The notes: a model not told the origin generated them from the sequence alone. 64,000 nucleotides of DNA from Iris pallida (GCA_029216955.1 JANAVB010009598.1:25352551-25416550), one strand, 5' to 3'; positions 45,501 to 58,249 are shown, numbered from the stretch's first letter. Made by a program: numbers and translations.

Positions 45501-46260
45501 TGTTGTCAAAACCGTTAGCTGATGCTCAACCTTGTGAGCAAAAGGTCAACTCCCACCTTAGTCCCACATGAGGTTGGGCAAAGGAAAATGAGTGTATATA
45601 TATTACTATTCTTTTTTGTGCTTTATTAAAAAGTTGTGTGTGGGAGCCCAATGGGCCACACGTGCGCGCCGCCATCCGGCCCGGCTCGACTCGGCTCGGT
45701 TCGGTTCGGCGCGCGTAATGGGTGCAGGCACGTGCCCACATCTGCGGGCGCCGAATGCCGATCCGATTCCTTATTCGGGTTCGGACTGAGACCCAAAAAA
45801 AAAAAAAAAAAAATCTTTTTGCTCATATTCAAATTTTGACCGTTACTATTCCTTTAAATTCTGTTACGGTTGGATTTTGAATTCCGTTCAGGTTCATTAA
45901 ACTATGTATTTTTCATGTGGTATAACGTTCGAATTAAATTGGTTAATTAAAACTGCATTTAATTCTCCTCTCCATTGCAAGCCTATATATTGAGCTCTCT
46001 TTTCATTCTCAAAATACAGAAAATTTCTGACAGAAACTCTCTTCAAAAATCTCGTACTCTTCGAAACACTCCGTCCTCCTTTTTTCGCTCTGGGCAGAGC
46101 TAAGTCGGTGGTCACTCTCTCCAAGTCGTGTGCGGCAAGGAGATTCCGGTGGAGCGGAGATTTTACCACTAGGAGCGTTCGGATACCGTCTGCACATAGA
46201 CCCGGACTATCTCTTAGGACAGTGCTACGTGTGCGACTTTCCCGAAGGTCGGTAACATTT
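45490..46260 (+). mobile_element. Possible 5' LTR of element D
   Basis: Contains CCTTAGTCCCACATGAGGTT, a phrase common in plant copia LTRs, a G/C-rich block (45650-45780), a CTATATAT box near 45982 and a leader-like stretch after it. It lies upstream of the element D gag in the same sense. No matching 3' LTR is in the window and no primer site was found, so this is by position and style only. Confidence 0.35.
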
Positions 46261-47279
46261 AATTATTTTATTTTCTTGTAGTTTTAAAAGAAAGAATTGC
46301 GAAGAACTTCCAACAATCTAAGAGAAAGTTTAGGACTATCTATTCTAATTTGTTAAATTTGCTATTGTTTACAAATTATTAATTTATTACGGTTAAAAAG
46401 TAGCTACTGCCAATTTTAACAAATCCTTCAAAAGTTGCTACTTTATATTTGCTACAACAATTCACATTTTGTGTTTCTATTTGCTATAGTACTTTACATT
46501 TGTTACCAAGCTTTTGTTAGCAAGACTTTGTTACTAACCTCTTGTTAGCAATATATATATACACATATTCTTAATTTGCTACTGTTAATTGTACTATTAT
46601 ATTGGTAACAAATTCTTGGTTGCACATTATTGATAGATTATTGTCACCAACATTTATTCTGCTAGACAAATTCTTGGTTCCGACTACTACATTTGTTGCT
46701 CTTAAGTTTACTCAACATTTATTCTGTCACATAAATTATTGCTAGTTGTTAGCACATTTAACTTTCGAGAAAATCTACCAACAAGTTGTCTACTGCTGAC
46801 ATTTCCTAATTGTTTTGGTCAAAATAAATCCCTTGACATAACTAAGTACTATAGAACAGTTTGTTTGCTTAATCAACCATTCATTATAGCTAGAAATTGA
46901 TACTTCACATACCCAATATTGTAGTAGTATTTTGTCAATTCTATTTTCTTTTACTCAATATTTAAATTTAGGCTAAATCAAACAGTTAAATTGATTTAGT
47001 AAATTTTTTTAATTTTAAAGTTCTAAAGTAGAGATTTGTTTGGGAACAAGCCGAAAGGGCCATTCTGTCAACAAGGCGAAAATTCGTCTAAGCGACCGGT
47101 ATTTAAGTTTTCCTAGTGAAGGCACCGCTTGCTGGGATCTGGCCCCTACAGCTAACCCAACCTTATCAAAACTTGAAAAACTAAAATTTTGAAGGTAGAT
47201 TACTAAAATCATTTTAATTGTTAATTTTTGCTTAAAGCCATCTTATTGAGTAAATATAATTTTACAGACTTTAGAAAAC
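46260..47279 (+). other. Leader-like region before element D gag
   Basis: AT-rich, with no ORF of note and nothing recognised. Short GTTACTAAC- and TTTGCTAC-like words recur. Confidence 0.4.
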
Positions 47280-48310
47280 ATGACTTCCAAGGAAGAGACT
47301 TTTTCTGCAAAGCCTGCAAAATTCAATGGCACCTACTTCAAGAGGTGGCAGAGCCATATGAAACTTTGGCTTACCACTCTAGGCCTAATTTCTGCCATTG
47401 ATGGGTCCACACCCATCTCAAATGATTTTGATGAGACTGAGTCTGACGTAGGGGTATCCAAGTCCTCTTCATCCTCCAAACCTAAGTCCCCTAAGAAAAT
47501 TGACTACCACTGCTTCCACATAATCTTAAACGCTATGTCTGAGTCACTCTACGACATATTTTTTGAATATAAAAGCGCTAAAGAACTTTGGGATGCTTTG
47601 GAAGATGAATATGGTTGTGATGATGCTGGAATTAATAGATTCAATTCTTCCACATTCAACCGATATGTCATGGTAGATAACAAACCTATCAATGACCAAA
47701 TCCATGAATTCCAAGAACACCTTAGACGTGTTTAAGCCAAAGGAACATTCTTTTCTACTGAGCATAAAATAGGATGCTTAATAGACAAACTTCCTCCTTC
47801 CTGGTCTAATGTGGCAAAGGTTCTTCTTTTCCTACAAGGTACCATTACATACCCTCAAGCTCTAAAGAGACTTAGAACAGAAGAAAAATATAGGTTGAAG
47901 GCCAAAGCTAGGTCTAGTGCCTCAGCTAAAGTAAATCTTGTAGAAAGCCATGGAAAACCCAAGTCTAATAACCATCTCAAGCCCAAGAAAAACTCCTTCA
48001 AAAAGAAGCAGAGTCAAATCATCAAAATCCTCATTTCCAAAATCCTCATCACGAAAACCCTCAACACCAACAACCCCAAAAACCTAGAAACTTTGGTCAG
48101 ACTCGGGATCAAAGAAGATTTTGTTTTGTGTGTGGTAGAACCAATCATACGGCCATTAACTGCTTCCAAAGGAAGAAAGAACCTATCCAGATCTCCTTCA
48201 AAGGGAAAGGCAAGCCAGAGGCTAACATGATTTTGAATGGGTCTTCCAGCTCCTTCAGGTCTGTAAGCTATCAACCTATAGTAAACCTTTCTTTCCATTT
48301 TGATGATTGG
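47280..48310 (+). pseudogene. Element D gag with zinc knuckle
   Basis: Starts MTSKEETFSAKPAKFNGTYF. An in-frame TAA lies at 47733-47735; the sequence then continues as gag (CLIDKLPPSWSNVAKVLLF). A frame change near 48020-48120 precedes the knuckle CFVCGRTNHTAINC (near 48120-48165). Confidence 0.82.
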
Positions 48311-49700
48311 TGATTGGATTCTGGAGCTAATGTTCACATTTTATTTGATCGCTCCTGTTTTTCAACCTATCAGGAATCAGGTGTAGGAGGCGTGACTCTA
48401 GGAGATGGCTCCATGACACAGATTGTAGGAAGAGAAAGAATAGATCTGAAGATGACATCAGAAAAAATTCTACCTCTTCATGATGTGCTTCATGTGTCGT
48501 CTGTCAGAAGAAACCTTGTTAGTGGATCCCTCCTTGTAGCCTTAGGATACAAAATTGTAATGGAGGCCAATAAAGTAGTTTTTCTCTAAGAATGATCTGT
48601 TTATTAGAAAAAGGATTTGTGAAAGATGGACTTTTTATTTTAAGTACTATGAATAAAAGTTCTAATCCTTCTTTTATTGCAAATGTTGAATCATCAAATG
48701 TTTGGTATGGTAGATTAGGTCATGTGAACTTAGGATCTATTAAAAGAATGATGAACTTAGATCTTATCCCTAAGACTCCTATAGACGATGAACACAAATG
48801 TGAGATCTGTGTCCAAGCTAAACACACTAGATTACCTTTCAAATCTGTCCATAGGGATTCCGAACTCCTAGAACTTATCCATAGTGATGTTTGTGATTCC
48901 AATAGGACTTTGACCCGAGGTGATAGGAAATACTTTGTTACGTTTATAGATGACCATTCAAGTATTGTTATACCTACCTACCTAAGACCAAAGATGAAGT
49001 TCTAGACAGATTCAAGGTCTATAAGTCTGAAGCTGAGAACCAGTTGGATAGAAAGATTAAGATCCTTAGATCTGATCATGGTGGAGAATATACCTCAAAT
49101 GAAATGACTAACTTCTGTGAAGAGCATGGAATTATTCATGAGGTTATTGCTCCTTATTCACCACAGTCCAACGGAGTTGCTGAAAGAAAGAATCGTACTT
49201 TGTTAGACATGGTCAATGCCATGCTTCTCAGCTTAGGTGCCCCTGATAATTTATGGAAAGAAGCCCTTTTATCAGCCTGTTATATCCTTAATAGGATACC
49301 CAGTAAGACTAATGATAAGACCCCATATGAGTTATGGAAAGGTCGAACCCCTAGGATAAACTATCTTAAAGTTTGGGGATGTCTAGCTAAGGTAGGAATT
49401 CCTGAACCCAAAAAAAGGAAGATAGGACCTAAGACTGTAGATGTTGTATTCATAGGATATGCCTTATATAGCAATGCCAATAGATTTCTTATAACTCATT
49501 CTGAAGTAAATGAAATCTTTAATAACATAATTATAGAAGCTAGAGATGCACTTTACTTTGAGAATATCTTTCCCTTCAAGGATAGAAACCCTTCATCTTC
49601 CTCTAACCCTTCTCTTACTCCATATACTAGTTCTTATGATCAAATACCTAGTTCTCAACCTGAACAAGTTATAGAACCTAGAAGGAGTAAAAGAGAAAGG
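48311..49700 (+). pseudogene. Element D protease and integrase
   Basis: A TGA sits where a residue is expected directly before the protease motif LDSGANVHI. Then comes integrase: WYGRLGHVNL, CEICVQAKHTRLPF and DDHSS, a frame change near 48980-49010, RSDHGGEYTSNEM, QSNGVAERKNRTLLDMVNAM with the third acidic residue, and KVWGCLAKV. Confidence 0.85.
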
Positions 49701-50558
49701 ATTGAAAAGAACTTAGGAGAAGGATTCTTTATATTTTTTATAGAGGGTGATCCCTCAACTTATGAAGAAGCCATATCTTCTCCTGATGCTCCTTTCTGGA
49801 AAGAAGCTATTAACAATGAGTATAACTCCATTATGGAGAACAATACTTGGTTTTTAGCAGACCTTCATTTAGGTAGCAAACCCATAGGTTGTAAGTGGAT
49901 CTTTAAAAAGACTTAGAGCCGATGGTACCATAGAGAAATACAAGGCTAGGCTAGTAGCCAAAGGTTTTACCCAGAAAAGATAATTAGATTATTTTGATAC
50001 CTACTCTACTGTAGCTAGGATTTCTTCTATTAGAACCCTCCTAGCCCTAGCTTACATTAATGACTTGTTGATCCATCAAATGGATGTAAAGATAACATTT
50101 CTAAATGAAGATTTAGAGGAAGAAATATATATGGAGCAACCTGAAAGTTTTATTGCTAAAGGCCAAGAAAACAAGTTTTGTAGATTAGTAAAATCTCTTT
50201 ATGGCCTAAAGCAAGCTCCCAAGCAATGGCACAACAAATTTGACAAAGTCATTATAGAATTTGGTTTTGTACCAAATGAATATGACAAATGTTTGTATTC
50301 TAAAAATACAAATAAAAGTTGTATTATCTTATGCTTGTATGTTGATGATATCCTTATTCTAGGATCTTCACTGGAACTGATAAATAACACTAAGAATTAT
50401 TTATTTAACCAGTTTGATATGAAAGACATAGGTGAGGCAAATCTGATCCTAGGAATGCAAGTGTCCAAAAGGAAAGAGGACTATACTCTATCCTTAGCAC
50501 ATTCAATTGAGAAAATGCTAAAGAAGTTTGAGTACTTTGACAAAAAGCCTGCCCTTAC
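49700..50558 (+). pseudogene. Element D reverse transcriptase (truncated)
   Basis: EAINNEYNSIMENNTW, a stop/frame change at 49914, KARLVAKGFTQKR with a TAA in the next codon, [38 protein letters not shown] and YVDDILILGSS (near 50340). It runs to EKMLKKFEYFDKKP and is cut by the MITE. Confidence 0.87.
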
Positions 50559-51150
50559 TAGAGCTGTCAAAATGGGCTAAGCCCGTTGGGCCGGCCCGCC
50601 CTGCCCGCCAAAAAGGTGGGTTGGACCGAGCATTTAGGAGCTCGCCAAACAGGCGGGCCTAGGTGGGCTGGCCCGCTAGTAGCCCGCCCCGCGGTGGGCT
50701 AGCCCGTTGGCCAAGTGGGTTGGCCTGCCATCTATTTTTTTTATAAAATTTTTAATTTTTTTATTTAGCACATATATGAGATATGTATTATAAATGATAA
50801 AAATTCTCATTTAATGCAAGTAATAACGTATAAAATATTAAAATTGGTCATTTATTTACATGAATGAAGGTGTTTTAAAAAATATCTACTATTATAATAT
50901 TTCTTGTATTTTCTTGTAATTTGATGCATATGAGAGTGAGTGGAAAATATTATACATTTGATTTTTTTTCCTTTTAAGAAACTAAATAATAATTTAAAAA
51001 TTTAAAAAAATTAAGCGGACCGGCCCGCGGGCTGGGTTGGAATTTTTCCAGTCCGCCAAAATGGTGGGTCAGCCCGCCCTGTCCCGCCAAATGGTGGGTT
51101 ATGGTGGGTTAGAGGCCAGCCCGCCCCACCGGCCCATCTTGACAGCTCTA
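50559..51150. mobile_element. hAT-type MITE in element D RT (592 bp)
   Basis: Terminal inverted repeats TAGAGCTGTCAAAATGGGC and, at the other end, the complement of TAGAGCTGTCAAGATGGGC. Subterminal regions are full of GCCCGCC and GTGGGCTAGCCCG. The 8 bp flanks GCCCTTAC (50551-50558) and GTTGTCAC (51151-51158) match at only 4 of 8. They occupy equivalent codon positions in the copia reading (KP then VVT), so they look like a decayed duplication. Confidence 0.85.
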
Positions 51151-51162
51151 GTTGTCACTCCC

Positions 51163-52401
51163 TGTTCCCAGAATACATATTTTAATACGTGTACTGCTTG
51201 AATGTATTTATTTAATATTTATCATGCATTTGTTCTGTATTTTATTTCTTTAATTTATTCTGTAATTTTATGCTAGTTAATTGTCTATATTTTATTTTCT
51301 GCTTTTGCTTAAGCTCTAGTTTATTTTGTTCATGTTGAACCAACATGGTTTAGCTGGGTTCATCATAATAAGGGGTGGATGGCCTAGATCTTGTAGGAAG
51401 GAATGGGTGGTGGAAATTTTGACTTGGGCTTGATATTAATACCCCTTTACTTTTCTCTCTTTTCATTACTCTCATTTACTTCTTCTTCATCCTCCATTAC
51501 TCTCCCACCAACCTAGAGAGCTTAGGCAACTACAACTTGTTTCATGATGGATCTCAAGTATTATTGTTCTATTCTCTTCCTTACTTAATTTAAGTCTCTT
51601 TAGAACTTTGAGTTTTTGGTTCTCATGGGTGTATTTTTGTAGGTCTGAGTATATGTTACTTTCGGTTCTTCTTGGTTTTGACCTATCAAACTTCTTTGTT
51701 TTCGAAATCTAGTTGTTCTATGTTGTAGAGAATTTTATTCTACCCCATTTTGACCTATGGAAGTCCAGATTTGGGCTTGGATTGAAGGTTGGGAAGTCTG
51801 GGAACCCCCAACTCCCCAGGTTCTTCTTCTCGAAAAAGTTGGAGAAGAAGAACAGTGCCTCCCGCATGGCCTTTCATGCGGTAAGTCCCATGCGGCTCCT
51901 CTTTGGCCGCATAGGTACTCCAGTCTTCATGCGGCCCCCTCCTTGCCGCATTGACCTTTTGGTCGCGTGCCGTATGCTGCCGCATGGCTGCTTGTCGTAT
52001 GGCTTTGGTTGACTTTAGGTGCATAGCTTTGGTTGACCCTTGTCGCATAAGCCTCATGACTTTCCTTGTCCCCGTACTGTATGGCTACCTCTAGCCTTGC
52101 CGCATAAGTCTCATGACTCCCCTTGGACCTTACCCTTGTCGCATGGCCCCTGTTTCTCCTTGCCGCATGGCCCCTGTTTCCTCCTTGCCGCATGGCCCCT
52201 GTCCCCCTAGCCGCATATGTAGAAGCATGAAATTTTACGATCAGAAATCCTATGCGCCGAACACTACATGCGCCAGAAAATACTAAACAAGAATATAGAC
52301 ATTAAAAGAAGATTTTTATTTCATATAAAAGTCTATTACATGTCTAAAAAAGGGCTGTACAAAGGAGAACTTCTACAAAAAGAAAAGAGGAGCGCCAAAA
52401 G
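51163..52401 (+). other. Probable LTR and leader of element C
   Basis: No conserved ORF. From about 51865 to 52215 there are about 16 copies of a CCGCAT/GCATGG-type word, ending in three close copies of CCTTGCCGCATGGCCCCTGT-like units (52140-52210). LTR end and primer site were not found. Confidence 0.45.
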
Positions 52402-54567
52402 ATGGGGGGAGGACTCAAAACTGAGCCATCCGACTCCAGCCGTGTCATGACAGTCTACATGGCTGGAGGTGATACCGAGTCTGATGTGCCGCCACCAGAC
52501 CTCGTCCAGCGCATGGATACCTTGGAGGGAGGACTCAAAACCCTCTCTGCCTCTATGCAAACACTGACTCAAGCAGTGTTTGAGATACGGTCAGCTTTGG
52601 CCAGGACACCTTCTACCGGTCCCGACCCAAGGGCCAATGGAGAATCAAGTGTACCCCCTCAACGGGTATCCTTGGATACGGATCGTCGCGAAGCCCCCCG
52701 GACGTCGAAGCCCTCAAATGCTCAACTCTAGGTGGTACCACCTTCCCCGTCTCCCAACTCTATGGAAGACATGGTCGAGATGATCAAGGACCTGCGCGAG
52801 CGCTTTGAGTCCAAGACGAGACAAGAGGAGCGCCAAAAGATGGGCATCCCCCAACCTTATCCCCTCGAATGGAATAAAGTGGTTTATCCTCCCAAATATA
52901 AACCACAAACACTGACGCCATACGACGGAAAGGACTCTCCGTGTCGCTATCTGACGTATTTCCAGTCTCAGACGGGACATCTCCCGAAGGAGGATGCGCT
53001 ACTCACCAGCATATTTGTCGGTACACTGAAAGGAGTGGCGTACGACTGGTACTGCAGCCTCCCCGACAATTCTATATCTTCCTTCGACAATTTGACGTGC
53101 CTTTTTCTTGACCATTTCTACGACGGCGGGAAGGACATGACAATGGCGTCCCTCATAGAGATACGCCAGAAGGAGAAGGAAATGGTTCGGGTATTCATCG
53201 AACGCTTCCGACAGGCCTGCTTCAGACTGCCCCCGGGCATGCCAGAACATGCACTCCTCTCCTCCTGCAGCATGAACATACTGTCTACAGTCAAACTTTG
53301 GCTCAACTCTACTCCTCCTCCCGACTGGAGTTCCTTGATCATCGAAGCCGAGGCCGCAGAGAAGAAGGCGGCCAATGCTCGTCTTCTGGGAGTCAGTTTC
53401 CCCGCCTTTGAAGACAAGGGGAAGCGGCCTGCAGCCAACAACCCCAGACGAGAGACGAAGGGGAAACAGGCATTGACTGTCAATGCCTCAAAAGGTACAT
53501 CAGCACCTACTCAGAAGCCTCCACTTGCACCAAGACCAAAGGAGGTTTATTCTTTCAACGATGAAGACACCCTGCAACTCTTTGAGATACTGAAGCAGGG
53601 TGACAAGATCAAGTTGCCAGACCCGAAGCGTCCGAACGAGGTTGGGAAAGTGGACAATCCGAGGTACTGTCACTACCATCGGTTTGTCGGACATCCAACC
53701 AAGGACTGCTACGTCCTCAAAAACTACATCCAGCACATGATCAATATGGATGTTATCTCCGTCGACTACGAGGAGAAGACGGTTTCGGCCAACGTGGTGT
53801 CACTCCAGTTCGGCACCTTGCCGCCAACTACACCACAAGATGGCGTCGTCCCCATCTCTAAGGCGACAATAGAGGTGGTTAACTTACCACCTACTCGTGA
53901 CAATGTGAGTAGACTCATCCCACTCACCACATCTCGGGAAGAGATCTTATGGGTTCACTCTGATCTCGTCTCCGAGGTTACTCAACCGGAGGTACGCTCT
54001 GCCTCCAAAACCAAAGGTAGGATGATCAAGTCTTGCCGCATGGTCTCTTCCTCCGCAGAAGAGGCTCTTCCTGTACAAATGCGTTCACAACAGAATGCCC
54101 AACCCGACGAAGCTGCCGTCGAAGTGGTGCCTCATTGCACCATCCCTGCTGCCCAGGAAGAGGGCCCGTCTAAGACCTCAACAGCCAATAAGCAGAAGCA
54201 TGTAGAGGCTCGTTTCGACAGGCCTCTGCGAAAGAAGAATGCTTCGGGGCTAGCCAAGCCCCACAACTTTGACATACTGGCACAACTTGCCAGTACTCCT
54301 GCCCGCCTTTTTCTGTTTGAGCTCCTTCGTCTTTCCAAGGACACTCGCGAAGCTCTCTGTGAAGCCCTGAAGGATGCTGAGTCCTTCATCAGTCAGGTCA
54401 AGCAGCCTGAAGATCTCCCAACTACATATGTGCACTGTCATTGTGCGGATGAGGTTATCCCCAATATAACCTTCACCCAACAAGACATGTTGCTCAAGCA
54501 CAACCGACACAACCGGCCGCTATATTATACAGGTTATGTCGGTTCTGTCATGGTGAAGCGGATTTAG
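52402..54567 (+). pseudogene. Element C gag (gypsy, Tat-like)
   Basis: One reading frame with an in-frame TAG at 52729-52731. It has an N-terminal predicted coil (MDTLEGGLKTLSASMQTLTQ), a retrotransposon gag domain (YPPKYKPQTLTPYDGKDSPC, LKGVAYDWYCSLPDNSISSF, SLIEIRQKEKEMVRVFIERF), and a Cys/His motif YCHYHRFVGHPTKDCYVLK typical of Tat gag. The C-terminal part is long and polar. A second in-frame TAG at 54565-54567 separates it from the protease. Confidence 0.85.
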
Positions 54568-55278
54568 ATCGATCCGGGGTCTTTTCTCAGCATCATTTCG
54601 AAGACACTGCTCTCAACACTGGGGATCCCAATGTACCGGCTGGCGCCATCCAACACAACAATCAGTGGCTTCAACGCTAGCAAAAGTGAGCCACTGGGCA
54701 AGATACGACTAAAGTGCCATATCGGTAACCTCAGAACTGAGGTAACTTGTTATGTTGTGGACGCCGACGTCAACTACAACCTCCTGTTGGGTCATCCATG
54801 GCTGCATGAGTACATGGTGGTGCCATCCACGCTCCACCAACGTATAAAGTACGTGTCCACCAACGACGTCATCCGGACGGAGTTCGCGGACATTGACCCT
54901 TTCAAAGGGGTTGAAGTTTACTTCATCGATTCCTCCTTGTACAAGTCACCTGATGAGGAGGAAGCCAATGATGCTGACGATGAAGCAGAAATGGCAGCAG
55001 AGACGGACATGGAGCCTGAGATGACTCCCGGCGCTCCTTTGAAGATTCGACTCAAAGGCAAACCGCCTCAGAAGTTGCCTCCCATGAACATCAAGCTACC
55101 CGGGAAAGCACCAACTGCTCCTGAAGCTCCCTTGAAGATACGCCTCAAGGGAAAGCCGCCTCAGACATCAGCTCCCCTTGTAGCAAAACTACAAGGGAAG
55201 GCACCAATCACCGGAGGCACAGTGGAGGCACCTCTGAAGGTGCATCTTAAAGGCAAGCCGCCATCTTCCAAGCTGTAA
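54568..55278 (+). pseudogene. Element C protease and Pro/Lys linker repeats, truncated
   Basis: Same frame as gag. Retropepsin-like region: IDPGSFLSIISKTLLSTLGI at the active site and LLLGHPWLHEYMVVPSTLHQ, a signature of Tat/Athila proteases. After an acidic stretch come five tandem modules of the kind APLKIRLKGKPPQ / NIKLPGKAPT (about 55028-55273). The stop is supplied by the first bases (CTGTAA) of the LTR at 55274. Confidence 0.83.
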
Positions 55279-56369
55279 CACCCTGTTTTTTGAAATTGGG
55301 GATTTTTGAAAATTTATTATTTTATTATTTAATAGTGGTATTTTAGTCATGGCAAGATTTTCTGGTGATTTTAGTTAAGTTAAACCATTTCTAAAGTCAT
55401 GCTAAGTCATGACTTATGACTTTGTGATTTTGGTTAGTATAACTTAGTATAAACCCTAGTTTTCCTTAACCTAGAAGTTGCCATGACCATGAGAGCTTAG
55501 CCATAGGCTTAGAACACCAAATTAGTGATTTTTGGCCAAAAGGGTATTTTGGTAATTTTCTAGGAATTATTTAGAATTATTTAGATTTATGTGATTTATT
55601 ATTATTTAATTAGTTGATTAGTGTCATGTTAGCTTCTAACCTAGTTTAGCCCTAATCTAGAGGTTAGCCACTAACCTAGAAGACTAATGATTAGATATTA
55701 GCCTTATGTATAAATATCTAGTTAGATAAATATCTAGATATTTCACTTTTTAGATATTTAGAACCTAAATATCTAACCCCCTTAGTCAAAGACTTAGGGG
55801 CTAAGTTTGCAAGTGGTAGGACACCCTCCCCTACCCCCATGGTAGCCAAGGGCACCCCCCTACACTACCCCCCTTCCTATATAATCCCATTAATTTCATT
55901 CATGATAAATTTACATGAATTTTATACCTAGAAAATCCATTTCCTACACAAGACCACAACTTGATCAATTTTGATCCAAATCACCTCTAGTTTCTTGCAT
56001 TGGACTCCCCTACACTAGAGGGTACTAGTTAGGGCATGTTATTGAGGATTTGGAGGCTTTTGGCATCACAAAGTTGAAGGATACACACCCCCCCTCTCCT
56101 TTGATTTTCATTGGATTGTACCAATAGGTAAATGCTCTCAAACTTAGTTAAAATCCTGTTTTTTCTTCATAATTGCATTCATATAGGACTACCTGAACTG
56201 TAGGTCAAATTTGGTAGAAGTTTGAGTTGATTTGGTGTCCGTATCGGACACGTATCCTAGACTAGGAAACTGTGTTTGATGAAATGCCACTGAGAAATGG
56301 TTTTTATTAAAATGTAGAACAAATCATATTTTCTGGTAGCCCTAGATATGTTGGACACAACCCTAACCT

Positions 56370-57060
56370 ATTTGACTCAAAACTGTGTCGTGTCCGTGTC
56401 CAAATTGGATACGATCCGACTGCACGATACCCTCGTGCATGCCCTGCTACTCGACACTTAGCACGGACACTGTGGGACACGTGGACACGTGAAAATTTAC
56501 ACAGAGGAGGGGGCAACCTCTGACATGCCCCCCCTCGAGTTTGAGACACGTTGGTGTCGTGTCGAGAGAGCACGGACACGTGCACTGGTCGTGCACTGTC
56601 AGCACACACGCGCGCGGGCACGACTTTGAGCGTGTCGTGTCGCGTGGACACGACACTAGAGTGTCTCGTAGTGACACGGGCATGAAGCCCTATTCGTGGC
56701 ATACACGTGGACACGAGCACGTGGTGCATCGTGTCCTGTGTCACGAGCATGAGGCTTGTGACAGCGTGTACGACGCTGTCGAAGCTCGCGCGTATCAGTC
56801 GTGTTTTCACGACTGATACGGGGTTCGTTTTGTGTCCACGAGTGTCGTGGACACGTGTCAGGGTATGGAACGTGTAGCCCTACGTGTGGGCTACACGTAT
56901 GTACGACCACGAGACGTGTCGTGTCTCGTGGTGTGTCCACGAGCGCGTGGAACGCGTGTACGACGCTGTGCACGCGTTGAGTGTCAGGAATTTACCCGTG
57001 TAGTGTTTTTGTGAGATTGGACACGTGAAACCGTGTCGTGGTGTCGTGTCAGGCACCTAG
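56370..57060. repeat. CACG / GTGTC-rich block within the LTR
   Basis: Very dense in CACGTG, CGTGTC, GTGTCGTGTC and related words on both strands, with many CpG sites. Open frames across it are by-products of composition. The same block is repeated at 63280-63970 in the 3' LTR. Confidence 0.85.
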
Positions 57061-57852
57061 GACACTAGTGTATGTGTGGGGTGTTAATTACCAACCCATA
57101 GGATCGAGTCTTAGTTTGGTTTCGTGGGTGAAATCGGGTTTACCCTTGTTTACCTACACAGTCCATTAGTTTCCTGATTTTATATTATTTCTAGTTTTGT
57201 AAAATCGATTTTCAAATCGATTTTTAATATGATTTATACATTGTATAGGTGTATTTTAGTATATGTATATGTAGTATATATGTATGTGAGAGTGTGGGTG
57301 AGTTTTGGGGAAAAATGGTTGTGTATAGGTGTAGTTGTGTGTGTATACACATGTTGTGTGTATGTGGACTGTGTGTGTGTGTTGGGAGCCAATTTTTGGT
57401 TCCAGAATTTCTGGAACCTCTCCCCCCCCATTCCTGTTCTCTCATACTCTCTTGCTCTCTCTCTCACTGTCCAGTCACTCTAACTCTCTCTCACTCTAAC
57501 TCTCTCTATATCCCTCTCTCTATTTCCCTCTCTCTCTATATATATGTTATATTATGTATAGATAATTATTGGTATATATAGTTGATATATATTGGGTATT
57601 ATATATGTATATATGTATGTATTTAGGTGTGTGTGTGTGTGTTTGGGTTGTTTACTGTTCTCAGGAAACTGAGAACAGTTCCCCCCTTGACTGTTAAGTC
57701 TCTCTCTCTTTTACTTTCTCTCTCACTCTAAGTCTCTCTCTTACACTCTCTTCCCTCTATATATATATGTAATATATATACAAGTTGTATATATATGGTT
57801 GTATATATATATTATATAAGTTTTTGTGAATATATACATGTATATATAGATA

Positions 57853-57854
<2 letters not shown>

Positions 57855-57942
<88 letters not shown>
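57855..57942. repeat. (AT)n microsatellite
   Basis: Uninterrupted AT repeat of about 88 bp, flanked by further TATATA-rich sequence from 57480 to 58150. Confidence 0.95.
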
Positions 57943-57944
<2 letters not shown>

Positions 57945-58249
57945 TTACTAGGTCATATATAGTGTATTATAAATATATGGGTTTGGGTTTTATATATATA
58001 TAGTGTTCATATATTGATATGTAGGTAGTAGATAGTTGGTGTATATCTATATATATATGATATATATATATATATATATATTGTATTAGATATACATAGT
58101 ATTATCATTATATATAAATATGTGGGTGGTTGTATTATATATAGTTAGGCCTATATTGATATATATATAGATACATGTATATATAGATAACTTACTAGGT
58201 ATAGGTTTATATAGAAACCTAAGCAATAGCCTATGGCTTGGGGGCTAAC

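Larger units (their letters stand above)
47280..51162 (+). mobile_element. Ty1/copia retrotransposon D, 5' coding part (Tork-like)
   Basis: Gag, protease, integrase and RT in copia order. The reading ends just after the hAT MITE at 50559-51150, where the copia phrase KP-VVTP resumes for a few codons and then stops at about 51162. RNase H and 3' LTR are absent here. It carries at least six stops or frame changes. The clade is inferred from gag and integrase style. Confidence 0.82.
51163..55273 (+). mobile_element. Ty3/gypsy retrotransposon C, 5' part (Tat-like)
   Basis: A Tat-style gag-protease region (52402-55273) preceded by about 1.2 kb of non-coding sequence that is probably its 5' LTR and leader. 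The left edge is placed where copia coding stops and TGTTCCCAGAATAC begins; it is an estimate. The right part is cut off by the LARD-like element at 55274. Confidence 0.65.

Noticed and set aside
56307..57014. Several ORFs of 60-167 codons in the LTR and their copies at 63217-63924
   Set aside because: They follow from the GTGTC/CACG composition on both strands, have no domain, and lie in an LTR.
57224..57581. Overlapping ORFs rich in Tyr/Val/Ser
   Set aside because: They come from TG and TC microsatellite sequence.
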